Shown piece after piece: positions 24,041 through 33,536 of a stretch of 57,832 bases of DNA (position 1 is its first letter; the number at the start of each line of letters is the position of its first letter). Below the pieces are notes generated by a model. That model was not told where the DNA came from. It worked only from the letters and a program-made list of their open reading frames with translations, and did not search any database. The translations under genes and the position numbers were made by a program. The DNA is from RGIG3102 sp964369975. GTDB lineage: Bacteria > Bacillota > Clostridia > Oscillospirales > Ruminococcaceae. The stretch covers positions 1 through 57,832 of the forward strand of contig CAYJFZ010000011.1 in NCBI GenBank assembly GCA_964369975.1. The letters run 5' to 3'.

Positions 24041-25945
24041 TTATGGATCTACTGGTGGATCTGGATCTGGATCTACTGGTGGATCTGGATCTACTGGTGG
24101 ATCCACTGTTGGCTCTACTGGTGGATCCACTGTTGGATCTACTGTTGGATCTACTGTTGGATCTACTGTTGGAGCTACTGTTGGAGCTGGTGGCTCTGGT
24201 GTAGATGGTGATGGTGATGGACTTATTGAGCCTGAAGGTGATGGTGATGGTGATGGTGTTGCTGGCTCTGGAGTTGCTGGTTCTGGGCCTTGAGATATAA
24301 CTACTGACACCCTTGTACCCGCCATAACTTCCTCATCCGCTGCTGGGCTTTGCTCTATAATTGTTCCTGCTGGTGAGCCATCATGTCTTTCAGTTTGTGT
24401 ACCTAAAGTTAAGTTACTGTTTGCAAGAATTTGCCTTGCATCTGTCACATTAGAAACACCTACTATATTTGGCACCTTTGTTTTTGTTGTTGATGCTGTT
24501 TTATCAGTAGCTAAGTATAAAGTTACAGTACTACCTGCTGAAACTACTGTTCCCTTTTCAGGCTCTGTTCTTATAACCTTACCTATACCTACTTCTTTTG
24601 TTTCTTCTACTTCTATTATAATATCAACACCCATGCTACTTAAAATCGCCATCGCTTCAGCACGAGAGGCATTTTTTAAATCTGGTAATTGTGAAGTTTG
24701 TGGGCCAAGGCTAATTTTCAAATTAACTGTAGCCTTTTCTTTAACTGATTTTGGCGGATTAGGGTTTTGTGAAATTACTAAACCTTCTGCCACTTCATTT
24801 GAATAAACATACTCTACTTCATAATCAAAAGAATAGCCTAAGTCTTTAATTTGGCTTTCTGTCATTCCTGACAAATTAGGAAGTACTACATCTTCTTGGC
24901 TTACTAATAACGGGCTGTTCGCATTGTTTAAAATAAATATAATAGATAGTAATGAGCTAACAGCAAAAGCTGCAGCAATACCTGCTATTATAGGCAAAGT
25001 TAGTTTAAAGCCTTTTTTCATTTTCACTTTTTTTGTAGTTTTCTCTTTATTCAATCCGTCCACCGCTATCGTTTTTGTTAATCCACTATCTGCTGTATAA
25101 TCAAACCTTGCTTGTGGATTAGCTATTAATATTTTTAAATCTTGATACATATCTTTTGCTGATTGGTATCTTTTATCTGCTTCTTTTGATATTGCTTTTA
25201 ATACAATTTGCTCTAAGCCATAAGGAATTGTTTTAACAATCTCTGTAGGTTTTTGAGCTATATCTGATAATTGCTTCATCGCTACTGATACTGCTGTATC
25301 TGATTGAAAAGGTAGCTTACCTGTTATCATTTCATACAGTATAATACCGATACTATAAATGTCACTTCTTGCATCAGTATTTTTACCTTTTACTTGCTCT
25401 GGGCTAATATAATGTACTGAGCCTATGGCCTTATCTGTAATAGTTTGGTGATTTGCAGTTGAAAGTCTTGCAATACCAAAATCCATTACTTTTACTGTAC
25501 CATTTTCTAAGATGCTTATATTTTGCGGTTTTAAATCTCTGTGTATAATGCCATTTTTATGTGCATATGACATAGCAGCAAGAATCGAGCCTGATATTTT
25601 CACAGCCTCTTGCCAAGATAATACCTGTCTTTTTTCGATGTATTCTTTTAAGGTTACACCATTTAAGTATTCAAGTACTATATATTTTTCTTCTTGCGTT
25701 ATTTCTACATCTAAAACCTTAATGATGTTTTTATGATTTAGTAAAGAAATCGCCTTGCTTTCGTTTTTAAATCTTCTTACTAATTCCTCATTATCAAAAA
25801 GCTCTTTTTTTAGTATTTTAATAGCTACTGTATCATTTGTCTGTGTATCAGTTGCCTTATACACATTCGACATGCCGCCTGTACCTATTAAGCTTATAAT
25901 ACTATATCTGTTATTAAGAGTTTTTCCTATATAATTGTTATCCAT
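24041..25945 (-). CDS. prkC: PASTA-domain Ser/Thr protein kinase (PrkC/StkP)
   Basis: A 634-residue membrane kinase that senses cell-wall fragments and phosphorylates cell-envelope and division proteins. The kinase domain is at about 11-270: Gly loop GTGGMSNVYKA, catalytic loop HRDLKPQN, DFG, and activation segment GSVHYISPEQ. A transmembrane helix lies near 315-342. Three PASTA domains follow (about 352-418, 419-483, 484-560). The tail of about 70 residues is almost only Pro, Asp, Val, Thr, Glu and Ser, coded by 12-base tandem repeats. Such a tail is not part of the canonical kinase and may span the cell wall. It starts 9 bases after prpC, its cognate phosphatase gene. Confidence 0.94.
   Translation of the reverse strand: MDNNYIGKTLNNRYSIISLIGTGGMSNVYKATDTQTNDTVAIKILKKELFDNEELVRRFKNESKAISLLNHKNIIKVLDVEITQEEKYIVLEYLNGVTLKEYIEKRQVLSWQEAVKISGSILAAMSYAHKNGIIHRDLKPQNISILENGTVKVMDFGIARLSTANHQTITDKAIGSVHYISPEQVKGKNTDARSDIYSIGIILYEMITGKLPFQSDTAVSVAMKQLSDIAQKPTEIVKTIPYGLEQIVLKAISKEADKRYQSAKDMYQDLKILIANPQARFDYTADSGLTKTIAVDGLNKEKTTKKVKMKKGFKLTLPIIAGIAAAFAVSSLLSIIFILNNANSPLLVSQEDVVLPNLSGMTESQIKDLGYSFDYEVEYVYSNEVAEGLVISQNPNPPKSVKEKATVNLKISLGPQTSQLPDLKNASRAEAMAILSSMGVDIIIEVEETKEVGIGKVIRTEPEKGTVVSAGSTVTLYLATDKTASTTKTKVPNIVGVSNVTDARQILANSNLTLGTQTERHDGSPAGTIIEQSPAADEEVMAGTRVSVVISQGPEPATPEPATPSPSPSPSGSISPSPSPSTPEPPAPTVAPTVDPTVDPTVDPTVDPPVEPTVDPPVDPDPPVDPDPDPPVDP
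24050..24194 (-). repeat. In-frame tandem repeats coding the Pro/Asp tail of PrkC
   Basis: A 12-base unit GGATCTACTGTT (plus strand) and one-base variants repeat five times without interruption at 24123-24182. Related 6- and 12-base units fill the rest of the region. Each unit codes the four residues TVDP on the minus strand. The repeat length is a multiple of three, so copy-number change would alter tail length without a frameshift. Confidence 0.9.
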
Positions 25946-25954
25946 TTTATCCCC

Positions 25955-26686
25955 CTATTGCTGATAATGTGCTACTACGACCGTTACATTATCAGATGCA
26001 TTATTTAAAAGCGCTAAATTTATAAATGCCTGTGGCAAAGATAGGCTATTTTTATTTTCTAAAATTAAACTGCTTATATTTTCATTCGTTACAAAGTTGT
26101 ATAAGCCATCGCTCACTGTTAAAATTATGTCCCCTTTTTCTAAATCTAAGGTATACATATCAACTTCTACTTCTTCTTCTACGCCTATGGCTCTTGTTAT
26201 TAAGTTTTTTTGTGGATAAGAGGCTATCTCTTCAAAAGTCAAAGCCCCTTGTTTATATAATTCATAGGCTACTGAATGATCTTCACTAATCTGTGTTAAT
26301 TTTTTATTTCTAAATATATATGTCCTACTATCGCCTACATTATATACCCTGCATTTATCATTTATTAAAGTAAAACCACTTAAAGTAGTGCCCATACCTT
26401 TATAATCAGGATTATTTTTAGCTAAGGTAAAAATTTGCGTGTTCGCTTTATCTATGGCATTTAAAATTATCTCTTCATCATTAAAGCTACTTGAATTTTC
26501 ATTCATATAAATAAATTCTTCTAAGTTCTTAGTTATTATATCGCTTGCTATGCTGCCGCCATTTGCGCCGCCCATTCCATCACAAACAAACCCAAAAAAT
26601 TTATCTTCACTTATTTTTCCGGCTAAATACTTATCTTGATTTTCACTTCTTCTGTACCCTATGTCACTTTGAGCTGAAATTTTCAT
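25955..26686 (-). CDS. prpC: PP2C-family Ser/Thr phosphatase
   Basis: A 243-residue metal-dependent phosphatase that reverses PrkC phosphorylation. The PPM motifs are all present: RSENQD near 12-17, DGMGGANGG (about 36-44) with the metal-binding Asp/Gly, GDSRTY (about 117-122), SDGLYNFV and ASDNVTVVV near the C-terminus. No membrane helix is present. It sits 3 bases after rlmN and 9 bases before prkC, the usual Firmicute order. Confidence 0.95.
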   Translation of the reverse strand: MKISAQSDIGYRRSENQDKYLAGKISEDKFFGFVCDGMGGANGGSIASDIITKNLEEFIYMNENSSSFNDEEIILNAIDKANTQIFTLAKNNPDYKGMGTTLSGFTLINDKCRVYNVGDSRTYIFRNKKLTQISEDHSVAYELYKQGALTFEEIASYPQKNLITRAIGVEEEVEVDMYTLDLEKGDIILTVSDGLYNFVTNENISSLILENKNSLSLPQAFINLALLNNASDNVTVVVAHYQQ

Positions 26687-26689
26687 TTT

Positions 26690-27715
26690 TCACCTGTTTT
26701 CGTTTCTTAGTTGTCCGCAAGCTGCTGAAATATCTTGACCAAGGCTTCTTCGAATTGTAGCATTTATTTTCAAATTCTGCAATTGATTTTTGAAATTTTT
26801 AATCACTTTGTCATCACTTGAAGTAAACTCTTCGCCTTCTATTGGATTTGTGGGGATTAAATTTACATGCGCTATTATGCCTTTTAATAACTCTTTTAAT
26901 CTTTGGGCATCTTCATTAGTATCGTTTTCGCCTTTAATCATAGCATATTCAAAAGATATTCTTCTTTTAGTAGTATCTGCATAATGTTTGCAGGCTTTCA
27001 TTAATTCTTTTAAAGAGTAGGCATTTGCTATTGGCATTGTTTTTTTTCTATTTTCATCTGTTGTTGCGTGTAGGGATATCGAAAGAGTAATCCCCAAATT
27101 CTCTTTTGCTAATAAGTATATTTTATCAACTAAGCCACAGGTTGATAAACTAATACTCCTCTGACTTATATTTTTGCCTTGTTTTGAAGAAATAATCTTT
27201 ATAAAATTAATTGAGTTATCATAATTATCAAGTGGCTCGCCTATACCCATCATTACTATATTACTTATTCTATCATTTATATCAAGCTGTGTTTTATAAA
27301 CTTGGTTTAGCATTTCTGCTGTTGTTAAGTCTCTTATTTTGCCATCTTTTGTAGACGCACAAAATTTACATCCCATTCTACAGCCTACCTGAGTTGAGAT
27401 GCAAATACTATTACCATGCTCATATCTCATTAAAACTGTTTCAATGAAATTTTCATCATCTAATTTATACAGGTACTTTATCGTACCGTCTTTTGAAATT
27501 TGCTTTGTTTGAATTTCTAATTTTGAAATATAAAACTTTTCGCTAAGTGTTTCTTTTAAGGCTTTTGAAATATTACTCATCTCACTAAAGCTACTTACAT
27601 CTTTTTGATGAAGCCAGGTATAAATCTGCCCTGCGACAAATTTTTTTTGCCCTATTTTTAATAAAATTTCTTCTAAGTCTTGTAAAGAACAACTTAAAAT
27701 ATCTATTTTGTCCAT
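26690..27715 (-). CDS. rlmN: 23S rRNA (adenine-2503-C2)/tRNA methyltransferase
   Basis: A 341-residue radical SAM enzyme that methylates C2 of A2503 in 23S rRNA and A37 in some tRNAs, through a methyl-cysteine intermediate. The iron-sulfur motif CRMGCKFC is near residues 110-117. The second catalytic Cys is in SAACGQL near the C-terminus (about 335). The MGIGEPLDNYD and SLHATTDENR segments are typical. Full length. Confidence 0.95.
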   Translation of the reverse strand: MDKIDILSCSLQDLEEILLKIGQKKFVAGQIYTWLHQKDVSSFSEMSNISKALKETLSEKFYISKLEIQTKQISKDGTIKYLYKLDDENFIETVLMRYEHGNSICISTQVGCRMGCKFCASTKDGKIRDLTTAEMLNQVYKTQLDINDRISNIVMMGIGEPLDNYDNSINFIKIISSKQGKNISQRSISLSTCGLVDKIYLLAKENLGITLSISLHATTDENRKKTMPIANAYSLKELMKACKHYADTTKRRISFEYAMIKGENDTNEDAQRLKELLKGIIAHVNLIPTNPIEGEEFTSSDDKVIKNFKNQLQNLKINATIRRSLGQDISAACGQLRNENR

Positions 27716-27727
27716 TTTATTATTTTA

Positions 27728-29041
27728 TCATACTTTTCGAATAATTGCCACAAAAAAACCGTCGTATTCTGTAAAATTTGGCAAAAAAGTTATCATTTTC
27801 TCATTTATTACTGCATTTTGTGGCACTAAGGTAGGATTTTCTAATTTAAAATTAGAATTTTCATTTAAAAACTTCTTTACTACCTCTTCGTTTTCATCTT
27901 TATTTAAAGTACAGGTTGAATAAATTATTACCCCTTTTTCTTTTACATATTTTGAGGCAGTAGCTAAAATTTCATACTGTAACTGTGTAAGAGAATTTAT
28001 ATCGCTTAAATCTTTATATCTTAAATCTGGTTTTTTAGGGATTATTCCAAGTCCTGAGCAAGGAACATCTGCAATAACTACATCAAAGTCTTTTAAATTT
28101 TCATTATAAACTTCGCCCCTATTTACTCCTGTTGTAATATTATTAATTCCTAAGCGCTGTGCTGAATTATCTATTAAAGTAAGCCTGTTTTCATTTGGGT
28201 CAAGCGAAGTGATACTGCCTGTGTTATTTAAAAATATGCTACTTGCAAAACTTTTACCACCAGGCGCTGCGCATAAATCAAGCACCTTCATATCTTCTTT
28301 TATCTGTGCTGAATATACACTAAATACACTACAAAAACCTTGAACGAAAAAATACCCTTCATCAAAGCCGACAAGCTTTGTAATAGAATTTTTAACTTCC
28401 ACTTCTATACAGTTATCAATTTGTGTATCTTTCCATACGATACCCTCTTTATCTAAAAGGTGGGTATACTCATCTTTTGATATTTTTAGTAAGTTAATAT
28501 TTATATGTAAAATAGGAGTTTTAAAAAAACTTTTTATTATTTGTTTATATTCATTTGGATACTGCGTTTTTAATAGTTTTACTATATCAAGGTTTACAGA
28601 ATATAAAACACTCAAAGCTTCATCTTCATTTTTAAAGTTTTCATTTTCAATGTCAAAATTTATACATTTTCTTAAAACTGCATTTATCATCCCTTTTGCA
28701 CTGCTCTTTTTAAAGTAAGAAGCAAGGTTTACTGCTTGATTAACAGCAGCAGACTCTGGCACTTTATCCATGTATCTTATTTGATAAAGACCACTACGCA
28801 AAATACTAAGTACTTCTTTATCTAACTTTTTTAATGGTTTTTGAATGAATTTTTGCAGTATGTAATCTATAGTAATTTTTCTTTCGATTGTTCCATAAAA
28901 GATTTTTGTCATAAATGCTTTTTGAGTATTATCTAAATCATTTGCATTTATAACAGAAGAAAGCACAAGGTTTGAATACCCTGAGCTTTCTATTTTTATT
29001 AAACCATTTACAGCACAAATTCTTGCTTTATCTATGGCCAT
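27728..29041 (-). CDS. rsmB: 16S rRNA (cytosine-967-C5)-methyltransferase
   Basis: A 437-residue enzyme with an N-terminal NusB-like RNA-binding domain (about 1-140) and a C-terminal Rossmann methyltransferase domain. The SAM-binding segment is VLDLCAAPGGKSF. The DVPCSGLG motif holds one conserved Cys, and YSTCTLNKDENE holds the catalytic nucleophile Cys. It begins directly at the end of the zinc peptidase gene with no gap. Confidence 0.94.
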   Translation of the reverse strand: MAIDKARICAVNGLIKIESSGYSNLVLSSVINANDLDNTQKAFMTKIFYGTIERKITIDYILQKFIQKPLKKLDKEVLSILRSGLYQIRYMDKVPESAAVNQAVNLASYFKKSSAKGMINAVLRKCINFDIENENFKNEDEALSVLYSVNLDIVKLLKTQYPNEYKQIIKSFFKTPILHININLLKISKDEYTHLLDKEGIVWKDTQIDNCIEVEVKNSITKLVGFDEGYFFVQGFCSVFSVYSAQIKEDMKVLDLCAAPGGKSFASSIFLNNTGSITSLDPNENRLTLIDNSAQRLGINNITTGVNRGEVYNENLKDFDVVIADVPCSGLGIIPKKPDLRYKDLSDINSLTQLQYEILATASKYVKEKGVIIYSTCTLNKDENEEVVKKFLNENSNFKLENPTLVPQNAVINEKMITFLPNFTEYDGFFVAIIRKV

Positions 29042-29734
29042 TTAATCTCCTCGCCTACCGAACAATAAGACTAATCTTAATAAGTTCGCTACTGAAACAG
29101 CTAAGGCTGCAACATAAGTTAAAGCCGCTGCATTTAAAACTTTTTTAACTCCATCTACTTCTTCGCCTCTGACTCTACCGCTTTTATCAAGAGCTTCTAC
29201 AGCCCTTGCACTTGCGTTAAATTCAACTGGTAAGGTTACTAATTGGAAAAGCGCAACGCTTGCAAAAAGTAATAAACCTATATTTATTAAAAAGCCTGTA
29301 TCTAAAAATATACCTGCTAATAATAACGGGAATGAAAGTGTAGAGCCTATTTGAGTAATAGGGATTATTGCCGCTCTAAGTTTTATCGGTGAATAGTTTT
29401 CAGCGTACTGAACAGCATGCCCTGCTTCGTGAGCTGCTACTCCGATAGCTGCAACAGATGCACTTTGATAAACAGAATCTGATAATCTTATTACATCACT
29501 TTTAGGATCATAATGATCAGTTAATTTGCCAGATACTCTTTCGATGCTAACATGTCTTAAACCGTTTGCATCTAAAATTCTTCTTGCAGCCTCACTACCT
29601 GTCATACCACTACTTGTGCCAATTTGTGAATACTTATTAAAAGTAGAATTAACTTTACTTTGTGCCCACATTGCAAATATCATAGCCGGTATTACTAAAA
29701 TAAAATAAAATATATCGAATGTATAAAAAAACAT
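29042..29734 (-). CDS. Membrane zinc metallopeptidase (YugP family)
   Basis: A 230-residue membrane-bound protein with an N-terminal helix (about 4-24), the zinc-binding HEAGH motif near 113-117 and two or three C-terminal hydrophobic segments (about 135-170 and 200-225). It matches the conserved family often found between fmt and rsmB in Clostridia; biological substrates are unknown. The segment NGLRHVSIERVSGKLTDHYDP is a family signature. The 96-base gap upstream is the largest in the second half of this operon and may hold a weak internal promoter (TTTCAA, 17 bases, TATATT). Confidence 0.88.
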   Translation of the reverse strand: MFFYTFDIFYFILVIPAMIFAMWAQSKVNSTFNKYSQIGTSSGMTGSEAARRILDANGLRHVSIERVSGKLTDHYDPKSDVIRLSDSVYQSASVAAIGVAAHEAGHAVQYAENYSPIKLRAAIIPITQIGSTLSFPLLLAGIFLDTGFLINIGLLLFASVALFQLVTLPVEFNASARAVEALDKSGRVRGEEVDGVKKVLNAAALTYVAALAVSVANLLRLVLLFGRRGD

Positions 29735-29830
29735 TTTTTTGCCTCTTTCCTCTTTGTTAAATTGCTAATTTAATATATACTATATCAAGCAAATTTGAAA
29801 TTTATGTTAAAACTCATGTAAAATTTTAAA

Positions 29831-30760
29831 TTACACTAAATTATCACCTTTTTTCAGTCTTGCACCTGCACAAAAAGCTGTGCCTGTCATTGCTTTTGAG
29901 CCCTCTGGCTTTACTTCACTTAACTCAATAGCAAAATCATTGCAAGCGACTATTAAAGGATTAGTTGATAAAATTTCTCCTGCTGTTCCTTGTAAATTAC
30001 TAATTTTTGCCTTTAGTACCTTAATTTTTTTATCTTTATAATTAAAATGAGTACTTGGCCAAGGGTTTAATGCCCTTATTTTATTGTGTAAAACTCTTGC
30101 ATTAATATTAAAGTCAAATTCTGCCATCTCTTTTGATAAGGGAGGTGCTAAAGTGGCATTTTCATCATCTTGCTTTGTAAGTGTAAAATCACCTAAAATT
30201 ATTTTATCTATTGTTTTTGATAAAAACACTTTACCTTTTTCACTCACTTTACTAAAAAGCTCTGTTTGAGTTTCATCTTCACTTATATCTATCGGCAGTA
30301 CATCAATAATATCACCTGTATCTAAGCCCTCATCAATTTGCATAACAGTAACACCTGTTTTTTCATCTCCATTGATTAATGCCCATTGAATAGGAGCTGC
30401 ACCCCTATACTTTGGCAGCAAGGAAACATGCAAGTTTATACAGCCAAGTTTTGGGGTATCTATCACAGCCTTTGGCAATATCCTACCATAGGCTACTACT
30501 ACAATTAAATCTGGCTTTAAGTCTTTTATAACTTCTTGCATATCACCTTTTAATGTTTTAGGCTGATACACTGGTATATTATGTTCTAAAGCTAATATTT
30601 TTGTTGGTGGTGGAGTAATTATTTTTTTTCTTCCTACGGGTTTGTCTTCCCTTGTAAAAACTGCTGTTACATTAAAGCCATCTTCTATAAGTTGTTTTAA
30701 AGAGTCCCTTGCTATACTGGGAGTTCCCATAAAAATAATATTTACATCTTTTTTATTCAT
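29831..30760 (-). CDS. fmt: Methionyl-tRNA formyltransferase
   Basis: A protein of about 309 residues that formylates initiator Met-tRNA using 10-formyl-THF. The N-terminal formyltransferase domain has IIFMGTPSIARDSL, the catalytic segment GCINLHVSLLPKYRGAAPIQ (Asn/His/Asp triad region) and VTVMQIDEGLDTGD. The C-terminal OB-like domain begins near 205. I place the start at ATG 30760 (8-base overlap with def); ATG 30769, three residues longer, is also possible. Confidence 0.93.
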   Translation of the reverse strand: MNKKDVNIIFMGTPSIARDSLKQLIEDGFNVTAVFTREDKPVGRKKIITPPPTKILALEHNIPVYQPKTLKGDMQEVIKDLKPDLIVVVAYGRILPKAVIDTPKLGCINLHVSLLPKYRGAAPIQWALINGDEKTGVTVMQIDEGLDTGDIIDVLPIDISEDETQTELFSKVSEKGKVFLSKTIDKIILGDFTLTKQDDENATLAPPLSKEMAEFDFNINARVLHNKIRALNPWPSTHFNYKDKKIKVLKAKISNLQGTAGEILSTNPLIVACNDFAIELSEVKPEGSKAMTGTAFCAGARLKKGDNLV

Positions 30761-31280
30761 ATACTTCATCCAAATTTAAAGCCTTTACTTCCTCAGGGCT
30801 TAAGTCTTCTAAGAATACCTTTGTATGGTCTAAAATTGTAACTCCATTTAAGTGGTCAATTTCGTGTAGTACAGCCCTTGCTAAGATATCCTCTGCTTCT
30901 AAAGTAAAGAAATCGCCGTTTCTATCTTGAGCTTTTACTTTTACATACTGAGGTCTTTTTATTGCACCATTTCTGCCTGGAAAAGATAGACAGCCCTCAA
31001 AAATATGCACTTCGCCCTCAGTTTGTAAAACTTCTGGGTTTATTAATTCAATTACTTCATCTACTTCATTATCTTCTTCATCAATGTATTGGTCTAATAC
31101 TATGCACACTCTTTTTAACATACCTACTTGTGGCGCAGCAAGGCCTAAGCCGTTTGCTTTCATCATAGTTTCTTGCATATCATCCAGTAAGTCACTAAGT
31201 CTTTTATTAAACTCAACTACTTCCTTACATCTCTTTTTTAAAATTGGGTCTCCGTCTTGTACTATTGTTCTTATCGCCAT
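30753..31280 (-). CDS. def: Peptide deformylase
   Basis: A 175-residue metalloenzyme that removes the N-formyl group from new proteins. The three motifs are GLGLAAPQVG (motif 1), EGCLSFPG (motif 2, with the metal-binding Cys) and HEIDHLNG (motif 3, HExxH). It lies 10 bases after priA and overlaps fmt, giving the common def-fmt pair. Confidence 0.95.
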   Translation of the reverse strand: MAIRTIVQDGDPILKKRCKEVVEFNKRLSDLLDDMQETMMKANGLGLAAPQVGMLKRVCIVLDQYIDEEDNEVDEVIELINPEVLQTEGEVHIFEGCLSFPGRNGAIKRPQYVKVKAQDRNGDFFTLEAEDILARAVLHEIDHLNGVTILDHTKVFLEDLSPEEVKALNLDEVYE

Positions 31281-31290
31281 TGTTTTCTCC

Positions 31291-33519
31291 TTATTCTTGT
31301 AGTGGATTTAAGTTAATATGAATATTAGCTTTATTATCTTTATTCTTTAAATATATGTCTATCGCCTTTGTTAAATAACTTCTAAATAATTTATTATTTA
31401 TACATTTTAGCGTTAGCTTGTATCTATATGTTTTGTTAACCATTTCAACATCAAAAGGCGCAGGGCCTAATACCATTATCGGCTCGCCTTCTAAAAATTT
31501 AACATTTTCTTTTAGTATGTCTAAAAATTTCTTTGCATCTTTTATGCACTGCACTTCGTTAGTATGTGAAAAACCTACTGTTGCAAGTGAGCAAAAAGGC
31601 GGGTAGGTATTTAATTTTCTATAAGCTATTTCTCTGTTATAAAAGCTATCGTAATCGCTGTTTTTAGCTAAATTGATTATAGGATTTTGACTGTCTTGAG
31701 TTTGGATAACAGCCTTTGCTCCCTTGCTTTGTCTGCCTGCTCTTCCTATAACTTGCGTTATTAGGCTAAATGCTGTTTCGTTTGCATTATAGCTTATTTG
31801 ATTTAAAGAGGCATCAACGCCTAAGACGCAGACTAAATTAACATCTTTAAAATCAAGACCTTTTGCCACCATTTGAGTGCCTATTAATATATCATACTCT
31901 TTTTCACTAAACGCTTTAAGCATTTTTTGATGTGAAGAGTTTTGAGTAGTAGTATCTGCGTCCATCCTTAAAATTTTAGCTGTGGGTATAGAGTTTTGTA
32001 TATATTCCTCTATATGCTGTGTTCCATAACCTCTATATTTTATTTCACCTTTACATTTTGGGCAAGTGTGAATTAAATCATAAGTTTTACTGCAATAATG
32101 ACAAACTAATTTATCCTTTGCCTTATGATAAACTAAGTTTACAGAGCAGTCTGTGCATTTTAAAGCTTCTTTGCAATCAGAGCAAACTCCTAAGGTTTGA
32201 TAACCTCTTCTATTAATTAATATTATACTTTGTTTGTTATCTATTATATTTTGCGCTAAGTATTTTATTATTACATTTGAAACTACATTCCTATCTCCTG
32301 TTAAGGCTTGCTGGTGAGTGTCAATAATTTCAACTTCTGGCAGGGGCATATTATTGTATCTATTTTTTAGTGTGTATAAATTATAATAGCCACTTTTTGC
32401 TAAATAATAGCTTTCAATACTCGGCGTAGCACTTGCTAAAACTAATTTTGCACCTTGATTTTTAGCTAAAAATGAAGCTACTTTTATAGCTGAATATCTC
32501 GGTGAGTTCTCACTTTTAAAAGTTTTTTCGTGTTCTTCATCTATTATTATTACCCCTAAATTATCAACAGGGGCAAAAACAGCACTCCTTGTTCCTATCA
32601 CTACCCTTGCTTTTTTTGATAGTAGGCGGTTATATTGTAAAATTCTTTGAGTATTTGTAAGTTTTGAATGTATAACACTTACAACATCTCCAAAGTAACT
32701 TTTTAATAAATTTATCATTTGAGCAGTTAGCGATATTTCAGGCACTAAGAGCATAGCCCCTTTACCCTGCTTTAACATTTCGCTAATTAAATTTATGTAT
32801 ATCATGGTTTTACCGCTCGAAGTTACACCATAAATTAAAGAAGGTTTTTTATTTTCATTTTGCATAATTTTTAAAAAAACTTCGTTTTGTTCTTTTGTAA
32901 GCTGCATTTGAGCTTTTGTTTTTTCTACTTTGTCAAAATAAATATCATCTTGTTTATCTTCTTGTTTTACTAAAACTAATTTATTTTTAACTAAATTATC
33001 TAAAACTTGCTTTGTAAAGCCTTTTTCTTTAATTTCATTTAAACTTTTTTCGGCTTCTAAAATTACATTATATAAGTCTTTTTGCTTTTGTGTTTTTATT
33101 AAATTTATATCTGCTTTTTCATTTATATAATAAATATTTTCTTTATACTTTGTTAGTTGTGGCACTAACTTTTTATCTTGTATTTTATACAAGGCACCAT
33201 AAGGCAAAACAGCTTTTACAGCCTCATACCAAGTGCAAAAAACATTATCTTTTAAATATTTTATTAAATTTAGTGAGTTTTCATTTATACTGATATCTTG
33301 ATTTTTCAAATCATATATTGTTTTTAATTTCTTTTCATTATTTTCTTCATTTTGTATATCTAATACTATTCCTATTCTTAATTTATCCCCTTTACCAAAC
33401 GGGACTAAGACGATAGAGCCGATTTTTAAATCATTTATAAAATTTTGCGGTACTATATACGAAAAAAGAAAATCAAAATTTAAAGTGGCTTTATCTACCG
33501 CTACTTTTGCTGTAATCAT
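31291..33519 (-). CDS. priA: Primosomal protein N' (replication restart helicase PriA)
   Basis: A 742-residue superfamily 2 helicase that reloads the replisome at stalled forks. It has an N-terminal DNA-binding domain (about 1-105), Walker A GVTSSGKT (about 226-233), and a DEEH Walker B. A zinc-binding region with eight Cys in CxxC pairs interrupts the second helicase lobe (about 445-500), and the final motif is QVIGRAGR. Full length. It follows gmk by only 17 bases; rpoZ and coaBC, usually between gmk and priA, are absent. Confidence 0.95.
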   Translation of the reverse strand: MITAKVAVDKATLNFDFLFSYIVPQNFINDLKIGSIVLVPFGKGDKLRIGIVLDIQNEENNEKKLKTIYDLKNQDISINENSLNLIKYLKDNVFCTWYEAVKAVLPYGALYKIQDKKLVPQLTKYKENIYYINEKADINLIKTQKQKDLYNVILEAEKSLNEIKEKGFTKQVLDNLVKNKLVLVKQEDKQDDIYFDKVEKTKAQMQLTKEQNEVFLKIMQNENKKPSLIYGVTSSGKTMIYINLISEMLKQGKGAMLLVPEISLTAQMINLLKSYFGDVVSVIHSKLTNTQRILQYNRLLSKKARVVIGTRSAVFAPVDNLGVIIIDEEHEKTFKSENSPRYSAIKVASFLAKNQGAKLVLASATPSIESYYLAKSGYYNLYTLKNRYNNMPLPEVEIIDTHQQALTGDRNVVSNVIIKYLAQNIIDNKQSIILINRRGYQTLGVCSDCKEALKCTDCSVNLVYHKAKDKLVCHYCSKTYDLIHTCPKCKGEIKYRGYGTQHIEEYIQNSIPTAKILRMDADTTTQNSSHQKMLKAFSEKEYDILIGTQMVAKGLDFKDVNLVCVLGVDASLNQISYNANETAFSLITQVIGRAGRQSKGAKAVIQTQDSQNPIINLAKNSDYDSFYNREIAYRKLNTYPPFCSLATVGFSHTNEVQCIKDAKKFLDILKENVKFLEGEPIMVLGPAPFDVEMVNKTYRYKLTLKCINNKLFRSYLTKAIDIYLKNKDNKANIHINLNPLQE

Positions 33520-33536
33520 AAAGCCACCCCCTTTGT

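Noticed and set aside
23969..24211. Plus-strand frame with a Trp/Ile/Tyr repeat
   Set aside because: It is the antisense reading of the 12-base repeats that code the PrkC tail, not a protein.
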